Below are positions 58,738-64,000 of a stretch of 64,000 nt of DNA, piece by piece. Below the pieces are notes generated by a model. That model was not told the DNA's origin. It worked only from the letters and a program-made list of their open reading frames with translations, and ran no database searches. Every line of letters begins with the position of its first letter. The first letter of the stretch is position 1. The position numbers and the translations under genes were made by a program. The stretch is from Allium sativum (Eukaryota > Streptophyta > Magnoliopsida > Asparagales > Amaryllidaceae), in the NCBI GenBank assembly GCA_030737875.1, contig CM060922.1, positions 754,117,603 through 754,181,602 of the forward strand. The letters are read 5' to 3'.

Positions 58738-60939
58738 ATGAAGTCGTACTGCACTAGCACCACTATGGAGTCGTTAATCGTTTCCTTTTTCAGATTGACG
58801 ATGAGCCAATATACTAGAGGTGCTGGTAGGGGAGCCAATAATGGGAATGCTGCTGAGATGAAGACGATGTTTACTGACCTCATGAGAGAGATGCTTAGAG
58901 ATGTACAGAGGGCAGCTCCCAATGGTGGAAATGGTGGTGGTCCAATAGTGCAGGCGCCAAGAGTCGACTTTGCCAAGCTGAATAAGGATTATACTAGTCT
59001 TGGTGGGAAGTCGTTCCACGGAACGGAGTCGGCTACGGATGTTCAAGATTGGTTGGATAGTTGCGAACGTATCTTCGAGGATTTGGGTATCGAGGATGCG
59101 ATGAAGAGAAAGCTAGCGTCCCGTCAGCTGCAAGGGCGGGCAATGAATTGGTGGAATGCTATAAAGGCAGCTACTCCCGAAGACCAGATTACTTGGGAGC
59201 AGTTTAAAGCTCGCTTTAGCGAGAAGTTCATTCCAGCTGCTCAGAAGTCAGTGCTGTTTAAGAAGTTCTTGGAGCTCAAGCAGAATGGCAGAGCTGTCTC
59301 GGAGTATATTGCTGAATTTGACACTTTGTCAAAATATGGGTTATCTCTTATTGATACTGCCGAGAAAAAGAATGAGAAATTCATAACTGGTTTGGATCAG
59401 TACTTGGGGGAAAAACTTATTAACCACATCGATGAGACGTTTGAATCGATTGTGGGGAAAGCATTAAGATCAGAAAGTCTCTACCCTAAGCCGAAGAATG
59501 AGGTTGCATCCGCAGATGAGCCAAAGCCACAAGCAAGTGGTGGAGGCAAGGGTGGTTCCCAGAATAAGAGAAAGCAGAATCAGACTAAGGATGGCCAGAA
59601 GAAAAAGAATAAGCAAGATGTGGAGTGCTTCAGCTGTGGTAAGAAGGGCCATTATGCTAGTAATTGTCGGGCCAAGCCAGCGGATAGGAAGTGCTTCAAC
59701 TGTGGCCAAATGGGACATCACAAGGACAAGTGTCCGCAACCCCCTAAAGAAAAGCAAATGGTGAAAGCATACGCCCTTAATGCTATTCCTTCTTCGTCGA
59801 ATGCCCCAACTGCGGCGGAGAAGGGAAAGAATGTCGTCATTCAAGGTATGCTTTCTGTTTACGATGTTCCTCTTAGAGTTTTGTTTGATACCGGAGCTTC
59901 CAGTTCTTTCATATCTAGTGACCTGGTAGATAGGTTGGGATTGGAGCCCGAGATTGTCGATAGACCTTTAGTAGTGACAAACCCGATTGGTGGTTCGACT
60001 AGCCTTAGCATGATTTGTCGTAATGTGGTCCTATCGAGTCATGGATGCATGTTTGTTTGTGATTGCTTTGTTTTGGGCTTTACTGGGTTTGGCATTATTT
60101 TGGGAGTAGATTGGCTCCAAAGATACGGGGTGGTGGTAGACTGTGAGGGCTTTTTAGTGACAGCTAGAGCGGATGATGGGCGGAGGATAGTGTTTGGTGG
60201 TCTACCCAGTAAGGGGGTATTGGCTAGTTTTCTAAACTCCCTCGACATTTCGCATAGTGAGTTGTCAGGTTTGCCCGTGGTTGGCCAGTATCCGGATGTT
60301 TTCGAAGAAGTGACCGGGCTTCCACCACACCGAGAGATTGAGTTTCGTATTGATTTGGTAAAGGATACCAGACCTATAGTGATGCCACTTCGTCGTATGG
60401 CACCAAGAGAGCAGCGAGAGCTCGAGGTGCAAGTCAGCGATCTTTTGAAGAAGGGATTTATCAGAAGGAGTGTTTTTGAATGGGGAGCACCAGTTGTATT
60501 TGCTACCAAGGTGGATGGTTCCCTTCGTTTGTGTGTAGACTACCGCGAGTTGAATAAAGTGACGAGGAAGAATAAGTATCCTCTACCGCGGATAGATGAT
60601 TTGTTCGATCAGTTGAGTGGCGCGAGAGTATTTTCTCAGTTTGATCTCGCGACAGGTTTTCATCAGCTTAGAGTGGAAGCTGAGAGTATAGCTAAAACGG
60701 CATTTCGAACGCCGTTTGGATTTTATGAGTGGTTGGTCATGCCATTCGGGCTGACCAACGCCCCAACATATTTTGTGGATCTTATGAATAGGGTATTCAG
60801 AGATCAGTTGAATAAGTTTGTCCTTGTGTTCGTTGATGATATTTTGGTCTATTCGAGGACAGAGGAAGAACACAAGGAACATCTAAGAATAGTGATGGAG
60901 GTGTTGAGAAAACACCAATTGAAAGCAAAGTTTTTCTAA
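58738..60939 (+). CDS. gag-pol: Gag-protease-reverse transcriptase polyprotein of Ty3/gypsy element S
   Basis: This encodes the retrotransposon's capsid and replication enzymes, which act in cytoplasmic virus-like particles. Residues are counted from 58738; the ATG at 58801 (MSQYTRG) is an equally likely start. The gag core spans about 75-255 ([26 protein letters not shown]). Two CCHC zinc knuckles are at 297-310 and 319-332. The aspartic protease motif [10 protein letters not shown] is at 382-391. Reverse transcriptase begins near 545, with CVDYREL at 599-605, [10 protein letters not shown], and the catalytic FVDD box at 698-701. Gag and pol share one frame. The frame ends at a TAA after AKFF because one T has been added in a T run (about 60930-60936); the next frame carries on the RT. 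Domain order and sequence style fit a chromovirus-like plant clade, but the chromodomain and integrase are not in the window. Confidence 0.95.
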   Translation: MKSYCTSTTMESLIVSFFRLTMSQYTRGAGRGANNGNAAEMKTMFTDLMREMLRDVQRAAPNGGNGGGPIVQAPRVDFAKLNKDYTSLGGKSFHGTESATDVQDWLDSCERIFEDLGIEDAMKRKLASRQLQGRAMNWWNAIKAATPEDQITWEQFKARFSEKFIPAAQKSVLFKKFLELKQNGRAVSEYIAEFDTLSKYGLSLIDTAEKKNEKFITGLDQYLGEKLINHIDETFESIVGKALRSESLYPKPKNEVASADEPKPQASGGGKGGSQNKRKQNQTKDGQKKKNKQDVECFSCGKKGHYASNCRAKPADRKCFNCGQMGHHKDKCPQPPKEKQMVKAYALNAIPSSSNAPTAAEKGKNVVIQGMLSVYDVPLRVLFDTGASSSFISSDLVDRLGLEPEIVDRPLVVTNPIGGSTSLSMICRNVVLSSHGCMFVCDCFVLGFTGFGIILGVDWLQRYGVVVDCEGFLVTARADDGRRIVFGGLPSKGVLASFLNSLDISHSELSGLPVVGQYPDVFEEVTGLPPHREIEFRIDLVKDTRPIVMPLRRMAPREQRELEVQVSDLLKKGFIRRSVFEWGAPVVFATKVDGSLRLCVDYRELNKVTRKNKYPLPRIDDLFDQLSGARVFSQFDLATGFHQLRVEAESIAKTAFRTPFGFYEWLVMPFGLTNAPTYFVDLMNRVFRDQLNKFVLVFVDDILVYSRTEEEHKEHLRIVMEVLRKHQLKAKFF

Positions 60940-61285
60940 GTGTCACTTCTGGAAGAGGGAAGTGAGGTTCTTGGGCCATGTTGTATCAGAGAATGGGATT
61001 GTTGTGGACCCGGCAAAGGTGGCTACGGTACAGGATTGGCCTACGCCCAAGAATGCAACAGACGTAAGAAGTTTCTTGGGATTGGCTGGATATTATCGTA
61101 AGTTTATCCAAGGTTTCTCCAAGATAGCAGCACCATTGACCCAGTTGACTAAGAAGAATCAAGCTTTTGTCTGGGGTGGAAGTTGCGAGAATGCATTCAA
61201 GAGTCTAAAGGACAAGTTGACAAGCGCGCCAGTGTTAGTCATTCCTAAGGGGAATGAAGAGATGACGGTATACACGGATGCTTGT
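60940..61285 (+). pseudogene. pol: Continuation of S polyprotein: RT thumb and start of RNase H
   Basis: In the +1 frame relative to the upstream part, the sequence reads [31 protein letters not shown], then [12 protein letters not shown]. These are the conserved end of Ty3/gypsy reverse transcriptase and its connection. It ends at VYTDA, the first catalytic aspartate strand of RNase H. LTR H begins at 61286 and splits the gene; the remaining RNase H, integrase and 3' LTR must lie beyond H. Because the frame is open up to the break, damage before H inserted was limited to the single-base shift. Confidence 0.92.
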
Positions 61286-61518
61286 TGTAACAACCCGTAT
61301 TTTCAATAACCTGTAATAACATAAATCGAGGCAGAATTTAATTCTAAAATGGGAATCAAGGGAAACGGGCTATGCCATTGCGTTCGTCTCGGAAAAATAC
61401 GCGAAATAGAGTCCGAGTTTTCGAAAATCGGAGTCCGTATGACCAAGATATGGCCTCGCGAAGTTTCACGAAAATTCCCAAATTAAAGTATACTTAATTA
61501 AGTGAAATGGGTTGTGTA

Positions 61519-61566
61519 GATATATATATATATATATATATTGATATATATATATATATATATATA
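61519..61566. repeat. (TA)n microsatellite in LTR H
   Basis: TA run with one TTGA interruption. Confidence 0.9.
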
Positions 61567-61879
61567 ATTGAAAATTTAATAAATAAATATGCAAAAATGC
61601 TCAAAACAGCGAATTGGGAGAGGGGAATAACCGAACCGGCCGATTTTTGAAGTCGACCCGAGCCCGCTGGGTCGACTAGGGGTTAATCCAGGGTGTTTGG
61701 CTGTCAACCCGTGGGCCGATTCGCTCAAGTGCAGATTTTGCATTTGAATGGTTCTCATGGTCCATCTTTAATCTAAAGGCCCTAGATGGTTCCTACACTT
61801 GACTTCTTCCCCAAGACATGCTTTGATGGCTTGGATTGAATCTAGGGTTAATCCTATGGCCTAAAACACTTGCCTAATC

Positions 61880-61887
61880 TATAAATA
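61880..61887 (+). promoter_or_regulatory. TATA box of LTR H
   Basis: ATCTATAAATAAGACCC lies 0.6 kb into the LTR and is followed by CCTAACCTACCC, resembling the E and F promoters. Confidence 0.6.
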
Positions 61888-62189
61888 AGACCCTAACCTA
61901 CCCTAATTCATTCATAATTAAACCTAGTGACTAAACTATGGCAAAATGCTAGCTCTCATGGCCTCCACTAATTTTATGAAGAGGGTTGCATACTAATCAC
62001 TCTCTAATCAACTTCTAATCCCTTCTTAGCATCTTAATCTTCTTCATTTGGTGTTCAAAGTTGCTAGTTGTGAGTTTCTATCACTTTGATGATCTTTTGG
62101 TAAACTAATTAGATGAGGTGTGATGAGATTTATGGTTTTGTATGTGGGTTAATGAGCTTTGAATCATATGATATGATGTTAGCATTAAT

Positions 62190-62710
62190 CTTATGTTTAT
62201 GCATGTTGAGTATGTAAGCTTATGCAAGTTTAATATGATGTATGTTATGTTTGCATGATGCTAAATATGCAAGTTGTGGGCTATGTAATCATATGCATGT
62301 TATGCAAGTTCATGGTAATATGCTATGCAAGTTACATGCATGTAAATATGCAAGTTACATGTTTGTTAATATGCAAGTTACATGTTTGTTAATATGCAAG
62401 TTACATGTATGTAAATATGCAAGTTACATGTTTCTTTATATGCAAGTTACATGTTTGTTAATATGCGAGTTACATGTATGAAAATATGCAAGTTACATGT
62501 TTATTAATATGCAAGTTCATGATGACACATTATGCAAGTCTATAAGCTAATATGCAAGTTTGTTATGCAAAATGAATATGTAAGTTATGTGACATATTAT
62601 ATGCAAGTTATGTGACATGTTATGCAAGTTCATATGCAAGTTATGTGTTTGTTAATATGCAAGATGGCACCTTTGAAACATGTTCATTCATATGCAAGTT
62701 GACACCTTTT
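62190..62710. repeat. 24-bp minisatellite in LTR H
   Basis: About eight clean units at 62320-62520 share ATATGCAAGTTACATGT and repeat every 24 bp; degenerate ATGCAAGTT units extend on both sides. The 79-codon open frame across it reflects the period. Confidence 0.9.
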
Positions 62711-63011
62711 ATATGTGTTATATCATGAACGAAATTACGTGGGAACGATGGGGTAATTAAATGCATAAGTTAATAAGATTGTGTGAAATTAATATAATTA
62801 TGCATAACACAAAATAAATAAACATAGTATGGGAATTTGCCTATTTGGTTAGGTGTACCCATACTATGTGTTGGGAATTTACCTATTGAGTTAGGTCTAC
62901 CCCATGGGAATTTACCTATTAAGTTAGGTCTACCCATGTTAAGAAAACTTGATTAATTAGGGATAATTAATATAAAATTATGAGGGTGATTAATTAGGTG
63001 TAATTAATTGA

Positions 63012-63110
63012 CTAAGACACGAGGTTGGACTCAGTTGTAGCGTAAAACTGCCCGGACCCAACCGGCTTAACCAGTTGCTACAAATGTTAGCCCAATGTGA
63101 GAGGTCTTAG
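63012..63110 (+). other. Covarying RNA module, copy H1
   Basis: Outer helix: 63012-63018 with 63104-63110, CTAAGAC/GTCTTAG, perfect. Middle: 63025-63031 with 63089-63095, TTGGACT/AGCCCAA, 6 of 7. Inner: 63035-63041 with 63077-63083, TTGTAGC/GCTACAA, perfect. The loop holds CTGCCCGGACCC and ACCGGCTTAACCAG. Confidence 0.78.
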
Positions 63111-63134
63111 GCACAAACTAAATACGTAATTAAT

Positions 63135-63235
63135 GTAAAGACACGAGGTTAGACTCTGTTATGACATAAGGCTGCCCGGACCCAACCGGCTTAACCAGCG
63201 GTCATAAAAGACAGTCTAATGTGAGAGGTCTTTAC
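63135..63235 (+). other. Covarying RNA module, copy H2
   Basis: Outer helix: 63135-63142 with 63228-63235, GTAAAGAC/GTCTTTAC, 8 perfect pairs. Middle: 63149-63155 with 63213-63219, TTAGACT/AGTCTAA, 7 perfect pairs. Inner: 63159-63165 with 63201-63207, TTATGAC/GTCATAA, 7 perfect pairs. The loop is nearly identical to that of H1 while the inner and outer stems differ. Confidence 0.8.
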
Positions 63236-64000
63236 AAAGGTTACGTTCTTAATTAATTAATTAAGAAACACTTAACCACATTAGCATGTAGAGGGACATG
63301 AGGGGTTAAGTGGGTGCCTCGGGTGGCATGAGAAAATCTAGTGGTTGCCTTGGGTGGCAATAGAAAATACGATTAGAATACTTAACCAAAATGGAACATG
63401 TAATTAAAACATGATTAAAGGGTTAAGTGGGATATACTAGAAAAAGGGACAAGCTTAGGTGGGTAGCTTGTGGAGGCCCATTTCAACCAGTAACCCATAC
63501 GTATCTTTGTGGGCTCGACCCATGTCGAGGACGGGACACGCATACTGGGCTTGACTGTAAGAGGCAAACGGGTTAGCGGTGGCAACGCAAGTCCAACGGG
63601 CTTCATATGCGTGAGTGGGCCCGGGCTGGTAGGTAAGCCGTTGTTGCATCGAGTAGATATAAGCCGTGCACCTTTAGTTCCATCAGGTTGCCACATTGGG
63701 GAATGATACATCCCACGGTGGGGCCAGCACGGGTATCTACGTTAGGGAGCCGATCGAATGGGAAGTAGTGTGTACACCTAGTGGATTGTAGGGCCCCGTG
63801 GCGCCTACTTGGTCACCTAGGGGTACGCAGGTACTAATTAGTAAATTTTATAAGTCCTTGGGTGGGATCAACCTTTAAGTTAGGAACGACTGGTGTGGTG
63901 CAGTTTAGTAATTTACCTTAGGGAGGGTAGATGCGTCTTTATCCTTTATCTTCGTTTAGTTGACTGCTTAGGGTAGCCATTCATCCCTATATGTTACCGT

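Larger units (their letters stand above)
61286..64000 (+). mobile_element. LTR H, truncated by window edge
   Basis: Starts TGTAACAACCCGTATTTTC inside the RNase H region of S. At least 2.7 kb of LTR is present, with TATA box at 61880-61887, donor-like GTTGTGAGTTTC at 62067, a 24-bp minisatellite and the paired structural module. No LTR end or primer site is reached. No coding sequence is supported. Confidence 0.85.

Noticed and set aside
62242..62481. 79-codon frame across the 24-bp minisatellite in LTR H
   Set aside because: Produced by the 24-bp period; low-complexity product.
63012..63235. Hammerhead ribozyme or retrozyme as identity of the paired module
   Set aside because: The CTGANGA and GAAA core boxes of hammerheads are absent from all six copies.

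Overview
This window is plant nuclear heterochromatin made almost entirely of nested long-terminal-repeat (LTR) retrotransposons of the Ty3/gypsy type. The evidence is plant-style gag-protease-reverse transcriptase coding sequence, LTRs beginning TGTAA and ending CA, primer-binding sites TGGTATCAGAGC (complementary to initiator tRNA-Met) directly after several LTRs, G-rich polypurine tracts before others, and target-site duplications that can be read exactly. The DNA is very AT-rich. The species cannot be named from the sequence; a flowering plant with a retrotransposon-swollen genome is likely. I see no tRNA, rRNA, CRISPR or intact host gene.

Layout. 1-5959: minus-strand LTR of a family with ~6.2-kb LTRs (copy A), cut off by the window edge, inserted into the gag of element D. 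5960-9629: start of D gag, primer-binding site and whole 3.1-kb 5' LTR of D (minus). 9630-10619: 3' part of an LTR (G, plus). 10620-12611: decayed gag-protease-RT of element F (minus). F's 5' LTR (12612-14624 and 23648-24962) is split by element E (14625-23642, target duplication CCATA). 24963-26891 and 32664-33582: unrecognised low-copy-looking DNA, split by a solo LTR (26892-32663, duplication CAAAC). 33583-33693: start of LTR J. From 33694: element B, whose 5' LTR carries complete element C (37454-48264, duplication AAATC) and whose 3' LTR (51079-56027) is broken by element S. S has a 2.57-kb LTR and a nearly intact gag-protease-RT reading frame with one frameshift. S is in turn cut by LTR H (61286 to the window end).

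How the parts work together. B, C and E are non-autonomous: their LTRs (4.5-6.2 kb) dwarf internal regions of 1.0, 1.3 and 2.1 kb that contain no gag or pol. They keep primer site and polypurine tract, so they presumably relied on proteins from relatives like S. Their non-coding DNA is not featureless. Several ~20-100-nt segments form hairpins whose stems differ in sequence between families yet stay complementary, while loops stay the same. The clearest is a ~100-nt three-helix module present as a tandem pair in the LTRs of D, E and H. Another is a stem-loop just after the primer site of B and C. These covarying RNA structures are the most interesting signal here and may be packaging, translation or replication signals. 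Several LTRs also show a TATA box, a following GTGAGT splice-donor-like site and an acceptor-like site near the LTR end, and related LTRs carry unrelated promoter-proximal segments.
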